Source: DASXQK01 sp963757155
GTDB lineage: Bacteria; Pseudomonadota; Alphaproteobacteria; Dongiales; Dongiaceae
Direction: 5' to 3'
DNA length: 64,000 nt
NCBI GenBank assembly: GCA_963757155.1
Contig: CAVWQS010000004.1
Location: 1-64,000 of the forward strand
A program made the translations under genes and the position numbers. Of the stretch, positions 44,700 through 54,271 are shown piece by piece (position 1 is the stretch's first letter; each line of letters starts with the position of its first letter). The notes below the pieces were generated by a model that saw only the letters and a list, made by a program, of their open reading frames with translations, had not been told where the DNA came from and ran no database searches.

Positions 44700-45037
44700 T
44701 CCCTCACCCCGGCGTGATCCCGGATCCAGTCCGGGGAGGGGTCCAGAGGCGTGCGGCAGGCCGTTGCGCGTGCGGCCCCCGGATTCCGGCTTTCGCCGAA
44801 GACGGATGGGGTGGACCGCCTCGCTTCACGGGAATGCGGAACGAGGCGTATGACTTCCGCCCGTCATCCCGGCGGAAACCGGCGTCCAGGGTCGTGTGGC
44901 GGCGGCAAGTGCGACACCGGCTTCTGTCCCGGTGATGGAGCAACGCGGGATGACGGCAGGAGGGCGGAATTCACCTCCTCTTCCGTCACCCCGGCGAAAG
45001 CCGGGGTCCAGGGGCGAGTGGCAAAGTGCCGCTCATC
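44700..45037. repeat. Cluster of three degenerate palindromic repeats
   Basis: Successive copies of the GTCAnCCCGGCG...GGATCCAGGGG family (about 44700-44810, 44865-44960 and 44985-45025), e.g. CGTCACCCCGGCGAAAGCC followed by GGGGTCCAGGGGCGAG. They fill the gap between hydA and the convergent-side aldo/keto reductase end; no gene is supported in 44631-45053. Confidence 0.55.
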
Positions 45038-45053
45038 TAGCCCGAGCCCTCGG

Positions 45054-45896
45054 CTAGATCATCTCCAGCGGCGTCGAGCGGCGGGGCGGCGGGGCGGCGG
45101 TGTCGAGATCCGCCAGATCCTCGGCCGAGAGCACGAGGTCGAGGGCGGCGCGGTTCTCACGGACATGCTCGAGGCGGCTGGCCTTGGGAATGGCGATGAC
45201 ATCGGGCCGGCGCAGCACCCAGGCGAGCGCAATCTGGGCGGTGCTGACGCCCCGGCGCTCGGCCACCCGGCGAAGCGCGCTGGCCCGCTGCAAGGGGCCG
45301 ATCTCCAAAGGGGAATAGGCCATGATGGGCAGGCCTAGCGTCTCCGCCCAGGGCAGCAGGTCGAACTCGATGCCGCGATGCTTCAGATTGTAGAGCACCT
45401 GGTTGGTGACGGCATCCGGCCCGCCCGCCAGCGCCTGGAGCTCCTTCATATCGGCCGTGTCGAAATTGCTGACGCCGAAATAGCGGATCTTGCCGGCGGC
45501 CTTCAGCTCCTCGAAGCCCGCCAGGGTTTCCGCCAGGGGAATGCCGCCCCGCCAATGCAGGAGATAGAGATCGATGCGGTCGCACTTCAGCCGCTTCAGG
45601 CTGCGCTCGCAGGCCGTCACCACGCCGGCGCGGCTGGCGTTATGGGGATAGACCTTGCTGACGATGAAGACCTCGCGGCGCCGGCCCTTGACCGCCTCGG
45701 CCACCACCTCCTCCGCACCACCCTCGGCATACATCTCCGCGGTGTCGATCAGGGTCATGCCGAGATCGAGGCCGAGCTTGAGGGCCGCCACCTCGTCTTT
45801 CCGCTTCGAGCGGCTCTCCCCCATCTTCCAGGTGCCCTGGCCCAGCGCCGGCACCCTCTCGCCATCCGGCAGCTTCACCTGGCGCAGCGCCGTCAT
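45054..45896 (-). CDS. Aldo/keto reductase
   Basis: 280 residues. A TIM-barrel NADPH oxidoreductase with the catalytic tetrad visible as D51, Y56 (LIDTAEMYAEGGAE), K81 (VSKVYPHN) and H114 (LYLLHWRGG). The C-terminal IPKASRLEHVRENRAALDL segment binds the 2'-phosphate of NADPH in this group. Its ATG overlaps the stop of the VWA gene upstream (ATGA), so it is the last gene of a MoxR-VWA-AKR transcript. Substrate unknown. Confidence 0.93.
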   Translation of the reverse strand: MTALRQVKLPDGERVPALGQGTWKMGESRSKRKDEVAALKLGLDLGMTLIDTAEMYAEGGAEEVVAEAVKGRRREVFIVSKVYPHNASRAGVVTACERSLKRLKCDRIDLYLLHWRGGIPLAETLAGFEELKAAGKIRYFGVSNFDTADMKELQALAGGPDAVTNQVLYNLKHRGIEFDLLPWAETLGLPIMAYSPLEIGPLQRASALRRVAERRGVSTAQIALAWVLRRPDVIAIPKASRLEHVRENRAALDLVLSAEDLADLDTAAPPPRRSTPLEMI

Positions 45897-47071
45897 CGCG
45901 CGAGCTCGCGCATGGCATTGTCCAGGCCGTCAAGGCTCAGCGGGTACATGCGGCCCTCCATCAGGCGGCGGAGAATTAGCAGGGAATGCGTATGCTCCCA
46001 GCGCCCTTCCGGCCGCGGGTTGATCCAGACGGCGCGCTCGAAATGGCCGACCAATCGCTGCACCCAGGTCTGGCCCGCCTCCTCGTTCCAATGCTCGATG
46101 GAACCGCCGGGTTGCGTGATCTCATAGGGGCTCATGGTGGCGTCCCCGACGAAGACCAGGCGCCAATCCGTGCCGTAGCGGCGCAGGATCTCGAAGGTCG
46201 GCGTCTCGTTCAGGCTGCGCCGCCGGTTGGTCCGCCACAGCCGCTCATAGGGGCAATTGTGGAAATGGAAGGTCTCCAGATGCTTGAACTCGGCCCGGGC
46301 GGCCGAGAAGAGCTGCTCGCAGCTGGCCACATGATCGTCCATGGAACCGCCGATATCGAGCAGCAGCAGCACCTTCACCTTGTTGCGCCGCTCGGCCTGC
46401 ATCTTCAGATCGAGCACGCCCGCGTTATGGGCCGTCGCCCGGATCGTGCCCGACATGTCGAGCTCGTCGGGCTGGCCCTCGCGGGCGAAGCGGCGCAGTC
46501 GCCGCAGTGCCAGCTTCATGCCGCGGGTGCCGAGCTCGACCTCGCCGTCGAGATCGCGGAACTCGCGCTTGTCCCAGACCTTGACGGCGCTGCGGTTGCG
46601 GGAATCGCCCTGGCCGATGCGCACGCCCTCGGGATTGTAGCCATAGGCGCCGAAAGGCGAGGTGCCGGCGGTGCCGATCCATTTCGAGCCGCCCTGATGG
46701 CGCTCCTTCTGCTCCGCCAGGCGCTGGCGCAGGGTCTCCATGAGTTTGTCCCAGCCGCCCAGCGCCTCGACGGCGGCCATCTCCTCCGGCGTCAGCAGCC
46801 GCTCGGCCAGCTTCTTCAGCCATTCCGCCGGCAGCTCGGCCATGATCTCCGCATCGACGCTGCCCAGCCCGCGGAAGAAATGGGCGAAGACGCGATCGAA
46901 GCGGTCGATCAGCCGTTCGTCCTTCACCAAGGCCGAGCGGGCGAGGAAATAGAAGCTCTCGACGCTGTAATCGGCGCAGCCTTCCCTTAGCGCCCGCAGC
47001 AGGGTCAGATATTCCGTGAGCGAGGCGGGGACGCCGGCGGCGCGAAGCTGGGCGATGAAGCCGGCGAACAT
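45893..47071 (-). CDS. VWA domain-containing CoxE-like protein
   Basis: 392 residues from the chosen ATG (FAGFIAQLRAAGVPASLTEYLTLLRAL, the CoxE N-terminal pattern). The C-terminal VWA domain has a MIDAS-like DIGGSMDDHV and later FVGDATMSPYEI. Such proteins act with MoxR ATPases as chaperone-like pairs, in CO dehydrogenase maturation for CoxD/CoxE, but the partner enzyme here is not evident. It starts 13 bases after the MoxR gene stop. Confidence 0.9.
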   Translation of the reverse strand: MFAGFIAQLRAAGVPASLTEYLTLLRALREGCADYSVESFYFLARSALVKDERLIDRFDRVFAHFFRGLGSVDAEIMAELPAEWLKKLAERLLTPEEMAAVEALGGWDKLMETLRQRLAEQKERHQGGSKWIGTAGTSPFGAYGYNPEGVRIGQGDSRNRSAVKVWDKREFRDLDGEVELGTRGMKLALRRLRRFAREGQPDELDMSGTIRATAHNAGVLDLKMQAERRNKVKVLLLLDIGGSMDDHVASCEQLFSAARAEFKHLETFHFHNCPYERLWRTNRRRSLNETPTFEILRRYGTDWRLVFVGDATMSPYEITQPGGSIEHWNEEAGQTWVQRLVGHFERAVWINPRPEGRWEHTHSLLILRRLMEGRMYPLSLDGLDNAMRELAR

Positions 47072-47084
47072 CGGCGAGCCGCGC

Positions 47085-47936
47085 TCAGGCCTGGCCGCGA
47101 CGGTGCAGGAAGGCGAGGCGCTCGAAGAGATGGACATCCTGCTCGTTCTTGAGCAGCGCGCCATGGAGCGGCGGGATCACCACCTTGGGATCGTTGGAGC
47201 GCAGCGCCGTCATGGGGATCTCATCGGCCATCAGCAGCTTCAGCCAATCGATCAGCTCCGAGGTCGCCGGCTTCTTCTTCAGCCCCGGCACATCGCGGAT
47301 CTCATAGAAGAGCTTGAGGGCCTCGCGGGCCAGATCCTTGCGGATGTCGGGCAGATGGGAAGCGACGATGCGGTCCATGGTCTCGGGATCGGGGAAGCGG
47401 ATGTAGTGGAAGAAGCAGCGGCGCAGGAAGGCGTCCGGCAGCTCCTTCTCATTGTTGGAGGTGATGATGACCACGGGGCGATGGCGCGCCGTCACGGTCT
47501 GGCGCGTCTCGTAGACGAAGAACTCCATCCGGTCGAGCTCGAGCAGCAGATCGTTAGGGAATTCGATATCCGCCTTGTCGACCTCATCGATCAGCAGGAC
47601 GACCGGCTCCGGCGCCTCGAAGGCATCCCAGAGCTTGCCGCGCACGATGTAATTGGCGATGTCATGCACCCTGGGGTCGCCCAGCTGGCCGTCGCGCAGC
47701 CGTGAGACCGCGTCATATTCATACAGCCCCTGCTGGGCCTTGGTCGTCGATTTGATATGCCATTGGATGAGGGGCATGCCCAGCGCCGCGGCGATCTCGA
47801 AGGCCAGCATGGTCTTGCCCGTCCCGGGCTCGCCCTTGACCAGGAGAGGCCGCTTCAGGGTGACCGAGGCGTCGACGGCGACCTCGAGGTCGCGCGAGGT
47901 GATATAGCTGGCCGTGCCGCGAAATCGCTTGCGCAA
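47085..47936 (-). CDS. MoxR family AAA+ ATPase
   Basis: 283 residues. Walker A GEPGTGKT (35-42), Walker B VVLLIDEVDKADIEF, sensor-1 VVIITSNNEKELPDAFLRRC. The QWHIKSTTKAQQGLYEYDAVSRLRD segment is typical of the MoxR subgroup paired with CoxE-like VWA proteins, encoded next. The pair probably remodels or loads metal into an unidentified target. Confidence 0.95.
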   Translation of the reverse strand: MRKRFRGTASYITSRDLEVAVDASVTLKRPLLVKGEPGTGKTMLAFEIAAALGMPLIQWHIKSTTKAQQGLYEYDAVSRLRDGQLGDPRVHDIANYIVRGKLWDAFEAPEPVVLLIDEVDKADIEFPNDLLLELDRMEFFVYETRQTVTARHRPVVIITSNNEKELPDAFLRRCFFHYIRFPDPETMDRIVASHLPDIRKDLAREALKLFYEIRDVPGLKKKPATSELIDWLKLLMADEIPMTALRSNDPKVVIPPLHGALLKNEQDVHLFERLAFLHRRGQA

Positions 47937-48442
47937 GAGGGATTCTCCGTGGGGAACCTTATCTCCAGCAGAAGCTGGCGTCTGGCCGGCGATGTGTCAA
48001 TCGCCGCGCGAAGGGGCGGTTTGGCCGCCTCACGCCCTATCGTCAGGGCCGGTTTTGTCCCCCCAAGGAGCCTGCCCGTCCGTCCGCACGCCTAGGTTGA
48101 ACGACGAGGCCGGCTCAACCAACCACAATCAGAACCACAACCAAAGCGGAACTGAGGTCGCCGCCTGATCCAGCACCGGCTTGAGTGGCATTTTTATCCG
48201 AGCGCTGGAGCGAAAGCCATGGGAGAGGTATGTTCAGACGAACGCGAAAGCGACATTCCTGGCGCAGAACGCCCTGCCGTTATCGACTTTGGTGCCCGGC
48301 GGTCTCCATGACGACGGCTACGGCTGCGACGGGCGCGTCTGGCGGCAATATCAGCCCGGAGGCCAGCCATCCGGTGGATGTCGTATTAAATAGTTAGTTA
48401 CTTTCCTGCCGGAGAATTAATCCATGATTCAGGAGCGGGAAC
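47937..48442. other. Intergenic region upstream of MoxR and the DUF3047-like gene
   Basis: About 505 bases. Two overlapping weak frames at 48181-48397 (70 codons each) show no family features or convincing start, so no gene is called. The region is less G/C-biased than its surroundings toward its 3' end (TATTAAATAGTTAGTTAC). Confidence 0.4.
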
Positions 48443-49147
48443 ATGAGCAAAAAAGGCACCCTTGTCATCTGGACGGTGGTGGTGATGAGCGTAGCCTCTC
48501 TCGTAGCTACGGCTCGTGCGGAAAGCATCACTTACGACGTCATATTTACGGACTATGCCAGCGGACCTACGCTTAAATGGCTCGACAACAAGGGGTATGA
48601 GCCGGAGCGTGACGCCGACAACGGCAACAAGGTGGTCGTTTCTCACGACGGAAAGGTTCTCTCGCTGGCGACAAGAAAGCAGGCGGCCGGACTGCTTCTG
48701 AGCCAAGTTCAGATCCATACCTACTCGACGATCCGGATCACATGGGGTGTGAACGCTTTTCCCCCCGGTGCCTCCTATGCAAACGGCATCAGAAGCGAAG
48801 CGATCATGGTCTATGTCTTCTTCGGTACCGAGAAGATTGAAAGTGGCCACTTCCTGGTTCCGGATAGCCCGTATTTCATTGGATTGTACCTCTGCGATTC
48901 GGATCCAGTGGGTCAGGCCTTCACGGGTAGATATTTCAAAGCTGGCGGTCGCTACGTCTGCATCGATCATGCAACGATAGGAAAGGAAGTCGTCACGGAC
49001 TATGCCATTTCGGACGCCTTCAAGCAGTTCTTTGGCCAGAAGCAACCGCCGCCCATCAGTGGCGTAGGAGTCGGGATCGACACCGAGAACGCGCAAGGCA
49101 ACGGCGTCGCCAAGTCCTTCATCAGTGAAATCGAATTTCTAAAGTGA
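48443..49147 (+). CDS. Secreted DUF3047-like protein
   Basis: 234 residues with a signal peptide (LVIWTVVVMSVASLVATARA). The core follows the DUF3047 pattern: GKVLSLATRKQAAGLLLSQVQIHTYSTIRITWGVNAF, RSEAIMVYVFFG, and the end GVGVGIDTENAQGNGVAKSFISEIEF. AGGAGCGGGAAC precedes the ATG. Codon use is visibly less G/C-rich at third positions than in neighbouring genes, hinting at later acquisition. Function unknown. Confidence 0.7.
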   Translation: MSKKGTLVIWTVVVMSVASLVATARAESITYDVIFTDYASGPTLKWLDNKGYEPERDADNGNKVVVSHDGKVLSLATRKQAAGLLLSQVQIHTYSTIRITWGVNAFPPGASYANGIRSEAIMVYVFFGTEKIESGHFLVPDSPYFIGLYLCDSDPVGQAFTGRYFKAGGRYVCIDHATIGKEVVTDYAISDAFKQFFGQKQPPPISGVGVGIDTENAQGNGVAKSFISEIEFLK

Positions 49148-49197
49148 CGACGGCGCAAATCATCTCGTAGGCCTCTGGCGAGGGGCAAGCGCCTCCC

Positions 49198-49854
49198 TTA
49201 CGTCGGCCGAACCACCGTCTTGATCTCACCCTCGAAGTCGGGTTGCGCCTCGGGTCGCGCACGGCGGAAGGCGTCGAGCTCGGTGCAGCGGGCCTCCACG
49301 GCGAGGAGGCGGGGATAGGGCGCGAGATCGCAGCCGAACCTTCGCGCCGTCGAAAGTTGGGGCACCAGATGCAGATCGGCCCAGCCGGGTTCGTCGCCGA
49401 AGCAGAAGGCCGCGTCAGGGCGCCGCTGCAGAGTCTCTTCCAGCGCGCTGAGCGCGACGGCGACCCAATGCTGGTACCAGGCGAGGATCTCCGCCTCGCC
49501 GGCCCCTAGTCTGGCGCCGAGATAGCGGCGGATGCGGTAATTGTTCAGCGGATGCAGATCGCTGGCGATCAGTTGGGCGAAGCCGCGGACCTCGGCGCGG
49601 CCGACCGGGTCGGCGGGCAACAGCGCCGGGCTCGGATGGGTTTCCTCCAGGAACTCCAGGATCGCGGTGGATTGCGCGATCACTTTGCCGTCGATCTCCA
49701 GCGCCGGCATCAGCCCCTGGGGATTGATCCGCCGGTAGTCGCCGCGGCGCAAGGAAGGGATCGCCACATAGTCATAGGCGATCCCCTTGAGCAGCAGGGC
49801 GATCCGCACCCGCTCGCCGGCGGAATTGCGGGACTGGGTGTAGAGTCTCATCAT
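49198..49854 (-). CDS. maiA: Glutathione S-transferase family protein, probable maleylacetoacetate isomerase
   Basis: 218 residues from ATG-ATG at 49854. The N-terminal thioredoxin-like domain starts LYTQSRNSAGERVRIALLLKGIAYDYV and continues NPQGLMPALEIDGKVIAQSTAILEFLEE, the glutathione-binding segment. The C-terminal helical domain has IASDLHPLNNYRIRRYLG and PGWADLHLVPQLSTARRFG, both like zeta-class isomerases. No other tyrosine-degradation gene is nearby, so the specific role is inferred from similarity only. Confidence 0.85.
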   Translation of the reverse strand: MMRLYTQSRNSAGERVRIALLLKGIAYDYVAIPSLRRGDYRRINPQGLMPALEIDGKVIAQSTAILEFLEETHPSPALLPADPVGRAEVRGFAQLIASDLHPLNNYRIRRYLGARLGAGEAEILAWYQHWVAVALSALEETLQRRPDAAFCFGDEPGWADLHLVPQLSTARRFGCDLAPYPRLLAVEARCTELDAFRRARPEAQPDFEGEIKTVVRPT

Positions 49855-49983
49855 CTCATCGGTCCCCCTCGACGCCGCCGGCACGGCATGCTTTACCCCG
49901 GCGGTCGGTTGACTATGATGCCGCCGCCAAGGCCCCCAGTGCCAGATCGAGTGCCAGACAGAGGTCGGGCCCAGGAGACAGTG

Positions 49984-50634
49984 ATGGACTACGAAGCCGC
50001 CCGCCGGAACATGGTCGAAAGCCAAATTCGCACCAACAAGGTCACCCATGCCGCCTTGCTGGATGCGCTCTCCGCCGTGCCGCGGGAGCGTTTCCTGCCG
50101 CCCGACCGGGCCTTCGCCGCCTATGTGGATGACGACGTGCTGGTGGCGCCCGGGCGTTATCTGATGGAGCCCATGGTTTTCGCCCGGCTGGTGCAGCTCG
50201 CCGAGCCCGTCGCCGGGGATCGGGTGCTGCTGGTGGGGGCGGGCGCCGGCTATGGCGCCGCCGTGCTGGCTCGGCTGGTTGCCTCGGTCACTGCCTTGGA
50301 AAGCGATCCGGCCCTGGCCGCTCGGGGCAAGCCGGAGCTCGCCACCCTGGCTGTCGAGAATGTCAACCAGGCGGCAGGGCCCCTGGCCCAGGGCTGGCCG
50401 GGCAAGGCGCCCTACGACCTCATCCTCATCGAGGGTGCCGTCGAGGAGGTGCCCCAGGCGCTGTTCGACCAGCTCGCCAATGGCGGGCGGATCGTGGCAG
50501 TGGTCAAGACGGAGGGGATGGGCCGCGCGACGCTGTTCATCGAGCGGAACAAGGTCATCTCCCATCGTCCCGCATTCGATGCGGCGGTGCCGCTGTTGGC
50601 TGAATTTCGCCGTCAACGGGGCTTCGTCTTCTAG
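49984..50634 (+). CDS. Protein-L-isoaspartate O-methyltransferase family protein
   Basis: 216 residues. SAM-dependent fold of the PCMT family: ARRNMVESQIRTNKVTHAALLDALSAVPRERFLPP at the N-terminus, motif I as VLLVGAGAGYGAAVLARLV and LILIEGAVEEVPQALFDQLANGGRIVAVV. In alphaproteobacteria this gene typically lies just upstream of popZ and valS, as here, so repair of isoaspartyl residues is possible but unproven for this subgroup. AGGAG precedes the ATG. Confidence 0.9.
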   Translation: MDYEAARRNMVESQIRTNKVTHAALLDALSAVPRERFLPPDRAFAAYVDDDVLVAPGRYLMEPMVFARLVQLAEPVAGDRVLLVGAGAGYGAAVLARLVASVTALESDPALAARGKPELATLAVENVNQAAGPLAQGWPGKAPYDLILIEGAVEEVPQALFDQLANGGRIVAVVKTEGMGRATLFIERNKVISHRPAFDAAVPLLAEFRRQRGFVF

Positions 50635-50712
50635 CTCAGAATTCCGCGCCAAGCCGGTGTTTATGCTATATTTAGCTCGCCCGGCTCTGGCCGGGCTTGG
50701 GGAGTGCGCGCC

Positions 50713-51510
50713 ATGAGCAATCCGCAGGCGCCTGGAGAGCGGTCGCCAGCCGAGCCCACGATGGAGGAAATCCTCGCCTCCATCCGGCGCATCATTGCCG
50801 ACGGAAAGCCGGGCGAGCGCGAACCCGAGGCGCCAGAGACTGACGTGGCCCCGCCGCCGCCTGAGCCAAAGAGCGTGGCGTCCAGCCCCAGCCCTGACCG
50901 GAGCAATGCAGAAACCGAGCGCCCGGCCGCAACACCCGATGCGGCCGATCCCGCTCTGATGCTGACCCGGATGGTTGCCGAGGGCGGATCGGTCTTGACC
51001 GTCGCCCCGGGCGAATTGGGCCAAGGCGAGGTCATCGCCGTCGAGGAAGCCCTGCTGTTGACCGAGCCGCTTCCCGCCGAGGCGTCGCGCCCGGCAGCAG
51101 CCGCGACCGTGGCCCCCACCGCCCCGGCCCCCACCGCCACTACCCGTACCGCCGCCGCCCCGGCAAGCCCGCAAGCCCCGCGCTGGATTGAACCGCCGAT
51201 GCGCGCGGCTCCACCTCCGGCCACCCCATCTCCGGGCGCTCCATTTCCCGGTGCCGCGCCTCGGGTCGCCACGCCTCCGGCTGCCCCATCTCAGCCGGTC
51301 TCACCTCAGCCGATACCGCAAGCAGCACCGCCGGCGCCGCGCGAGGCTCCGCCATCGCCGCCCACCCGCGCCGGCCGCACGATCGAGGAGGTCGCGCTCG
51401 AAGCGCTGGAGCCCATGCTGCGGGCTTGGCTCGATCGGCATCTCCGCGAGATCGTCGAGCGCCGGGTGCAGGAGGAGATCGATCGCATCAGCCGGAAGTC
51501 GGAGTCCTGA
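50713..51510 (+). CDS. popZ: Polar organizing protein PopZ (DUF2497)
   Basis: 265 residues. The N-terminal helix is PTMEEILASIRRIIADGK. A long Pro/Ala-rich disordered middle follows, and the C-terminal oligomerisation helices are IEEVALEALEPMLRAWLDRHLREIVERRVQEEIDRI. In Caulobacter PopZ self-assembles at cell poles and anchors the chromosome through ParB. Its place directly before valS is conserved in alphaproteobacteria. GGGGAG lies upstream of the ATG at 50713. Confidence 0.93.
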   Translation: MSNPQAPGERSPAEPTMEEILASIRRIIADGKPGEREPEAPETDVAPPPPEPKSVASSPSPDRSNAETERPAATPDAADPALMLTRMVAEGGSVLTVAPGELGQGEVIAVEEALLLTEPLPAEASRPAAAATVAPTAPAPTATTRTAAAPASPQAPRWIEPPMRAAPPPATPSPGAPFPGAAPRVATPPAAPSQPVSPQPIPQAAPPAPREAPPSPPTRAGRTIEEVALEALEPMLRAWLDRHLREIVERRVQEEIDRISRKSES

Positions 51511-51568
51511 GCGCCGTCGAAGTTCCTGCGCGCTTGCCAGCATGAAGCCCGCCCCTTAAACAAGCTTC

Positions 51569-54271
51569 ATGCTCGAGAAGACATTCAACCCGGCCGAGGT
51601 CGAGGCTCGGCACTACCAGCGCTGGGAGCAGGGGGGCTATTTCGCCAGCCACCCCGATTCCCCGGCGACCCCCTTCACCATCATGATGCCGCCGCCCAAT
51701 GTGACGGGCAGCCTCCATATCGGCCATGCGCTGACCTTCACCTTGCAGGACGTGCTGGTGCGCTACGAGCGCATGCGCGGGCGCGACGTGCTCTGGCAGC
51801 CCGGCACGGATCACGCCGGCATCGCCACCCAATCGGTGGTCGAGCGGCAATTGGCGGGACAGGGGATCGTGCTGGCGCGCGCAGGCTCCGAGGGCCATGC
51901 GCGCCCCAATGCCCAGACCATCGGCCGAGCGGCCTTCCTCGAGAAGGTCTGGGAGTGGAAGGCGCAATCCGGCGGCACCATCATCCGCCAGCTGCGCCGC
52001 CTCGGTGCCTCCGCGGATTGGCCGCGCGAGCGCTTCACCATGGACGAGGGCCTCAGCCATGCGGTGCGCAAGGTCTTCGTCGATCTCCACCGCCAAGGCC
52101 TGATCTATCGCGACAAGCGGCTGGTCAATTGGGACCCGAAGCTCCATACCGCCATTTCCGATCTCGAGGTCGTGGCGCGGGAGGTGAAGGGTCATCTCTG
52201 GCATTTCCGCTATCCCATTGAAGGCGAGGCGGGACGTTACATCGTCGTTGCCACCACCCGGCCCGAGACCATGCTGGGCGATACGGCCGTGGCGGTTCAT
52301 CCCGAGGACGAGCGCTACAAGGCGCTGGTCGGCAAGATGGTGCGCCTGCCGCTGGTCGACCGGCTCATCCCCATCGTTGCCGACGCTTATGCCGACCCCG
52401 AGACCGGCAGCGGCGCGGTCAAGATCACGCCGGCCCATGACTTCAATGATTTCGAGGTCGGCCGGCGCCATGGGCTGGAGATGATCAACATCTTCGATGC
52501 CGATGCGCGGCTGAACGACAATGTGCCGCCGGCCTATCGCGGCCTCTCCCGCGAGGCGGCGCGCAAGAAGGTGGTGGAGGATTTCGAGGCGGCGGGGCTG
52601 GTCGAGAAGATCGAGCCGCATAATCTGACGGTGCCCCATGGCGACCGGTCGGATGTGATCATCGAGCCCTGGCTGACGGATCAGTGGTACGTCAATGCGG
52701 CCAAGCTCGCCGAGCCCGCCATCGCGGCGGTGGAGCAAGGCCAGACCGTCTTCGTGCCGGAGCAGTGGACGGCGACCTACTTCCAGTGGATGCGCAACAT
52801 CCAGCCCTGGTGCATCTCGCGCCAGCTCTGGTGGGGCCATCAGATCCCGGCCTGGTACGGACCGGACGGCGAGATCTTCGTCGCCATGGAGGAGACCGAG
52901 GCCCAGGCCGCCGCCGCGCGGTACTACGGCAAGCCGGTCGAGCTCCGCCGCGACGAGGATGTGCTGGACACCTGGTTCTCCTCGGCGCTCTGGCCCTTCT
53001 CGACCTTGGACTGGCCGAAGAAGACGCCCGAGCTCGCGCGCTATTATCCCGGCGATGTGCTGGTGACGGGCTTCGACATCATCTTCTTCTGGGTCGCCCG
53101 GATGATGATGATGGGGCTGCATTTCATGGGCGAGGTGCCCTTCCGCACCGTCTACATCCATGCCCTGGTTCGCGACGAGCAGGGCCAGAAGATGTCGAAG
53201 TCGAAGAACAACATCATCGATCCCCTGGAAGTGATCGATCGCTACGGTTGCGATGCCCTGCGCTTTACCTTATCGGCCTTGGCGGCACCGGGCCGCGACA
53301 TCAAGCTTTCCGAGAGCCGGGTCGAGGGTTATCGCAACTTCGCCACCAAGCTCTGGAACGCCGCGCGCTTCTGCCAGGTCAACAACTGCCTGCCCGATCC
53401 CGCCTTCGATCCCGCGCGCTGCCGCCAGCAGGTCAACCGCTGGGCCGTGGGCCGGATCGTCGCGCTCGCCGCCCGGGTCGAGACGGCGATCGCCGAGTTC
53501 AAGTTCAACGAAGCTTCCCATGCGATCTATCACGGCGTCTGGGGCGAGTTCTGCGATTGGTATCTGGAGCTGGCCAAGCCGATCATCGGCAAGGCCGATG
53601 GGACCGGCGAGCCGGTGGACGAGGCGGCGGCGGCGGAGACCCGCGCCGCCATCGCCTGGGCCCTGGGCCAGCTGCTGCATCTGCTGCACCCCTTCATGCC
53701 CTTCATCACCGAGGAGCTGTGGCAGCAGGTCCTCGGCGGCAAGGATCCGCTGATCGTCGCCCCCTGGCCCCGCTACACCCCGGCCATGGTGGACGCCATC
53801 GCCACGGCCGATCTCGATTGGGTGATCGAGCTGGTCTCGCAGATCCGGGCCTTGCGCTCGGAGATGAATGTTCCCCCGGGAGCGCTGATCCCGGCGGCGG
53901 TGCGCGAGCCCAGCCGCGTCGCCAAGGAGCGTCTCCAGGAGCATGGCGAGCTGATCAAGCGCCTGGCCCGGCTCTCCGCCATCGATATCGGCGGGGAGGC
54001 GAAAGGCGCGGTGCAGCTCGTCGTCGAAGGGGCGACCGTGCTGCTGTCGCTCGCCGGCCATGTCGATGTCGAGCGCGAGCGGGCCCGCCTGCAGAAGGAG
54101 ATCGACCGCGCGACGGCGGATATGGGCAAGATCGAGAAGAAGCTCGGCAATGCCGCTTTCGTCGCCAAGGCGGCGCCGGAGGTGGTGGAGGAGCAGCGCG
54201 AGAAGCTCGCCGAGCTCAAGGCGGTGCTGGCCAAGCTCGCCGGCGCCCTCGACAGGTTGAAATCTCTTTGA
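51569..54271 (+). CDS. valS: Valine--tRNA ligase
   Basis: 900 residues, full length and uninterrupted. Class I synthetase: HIGH at 50-53 and KMSKS at 541-545. The editing (CP1) domain has ATTRPETMLGDTAVAVHPED, DWPRERFTMDE is in the expected place, and the C-terminal coiled-coil arm (ARLQKEIDRATADMGKIEKKL..AKAAPEVVEEQREKLAELKAVL) is present. Confidence 0.98.
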   Translation: MLEKTFNPAEVEARHYQRWEQGGYFASHPDSPATPFTIMMPPPNVTGSLHIGHALTFTLQDVLVRYERMRGRDVLWQPGTDHAGIATQSVVERQLAGQGIVLARAGSEGHARPNAQTIGRAAFLEKVWEWKAQSGGTIIRQLRRLGASADWPRERFTMDEGLSHAVRKVFVDLHRQGLIYRDKRLVNWDPKLHTAISDLEVVAREVKGHLWHFRYPIEGEAGRYIVVATTRPETMLGDTAVAVHPEDERYKALVGKMVRLPLVDRLIPIVADAYADPETGSGAVKITPAHDFNDFEVGRRHGLEMINIFDADARLNDNVPPAYRGLSREAARKKVVEDFEAAGLVEKIEPHNLTVPHGDRSDVIIEPWLTDQWYVNAAKLAEPAIAAVEQGQTVFVPEQWTATYFQWMRNIQPWCISRQLWWGHQIPAWYGPDGEIFVAMEETEAQAAAARYYGKPVELRRDEDVLDTWFSSALWPFSTLDWPKKTPELARYYPGDVLVTGFDIIFFWVARMMMMGLHFMGEVPFRTVYIHALVRDEQGQKMSKSKNNIIDPLEVIDRYGCDALRFTLSALAAPGRDIKLSESRVEGYRNFATKLWNAARFCQVNNCLPDPAFDPARCRQQVNRWAVGRIVALAARVETAIAEFKFNEASHAIYHGVWGEFCDWYLELAKPIIGKADGTGEPVDEAAAAETRAAIAWALGQLLHLLHPFMPFITEELWQQVLGGKDPLIVAPWPRYTPAMVDAIATADLDWVIELVSQIRALRSEMNVPPGALIPAAVREPSRVAKERLQEHGELIKRLARLSAIDIGGEAKGAVQLVVEGATVLLSLAGHVDVERERARLQKEIDRATADMGKIEKKLGNAAFVAKAAPEVVEEQREKLAELKAVLAKLAGALDRLKSL

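Noticed and set aside
48181..48397. Two overlapping 70-codon frames as possible small genes
   Set aside because: No ribosome-binding site, signal, repeat or family pattern; neither frame is clearly favoured by codon use.
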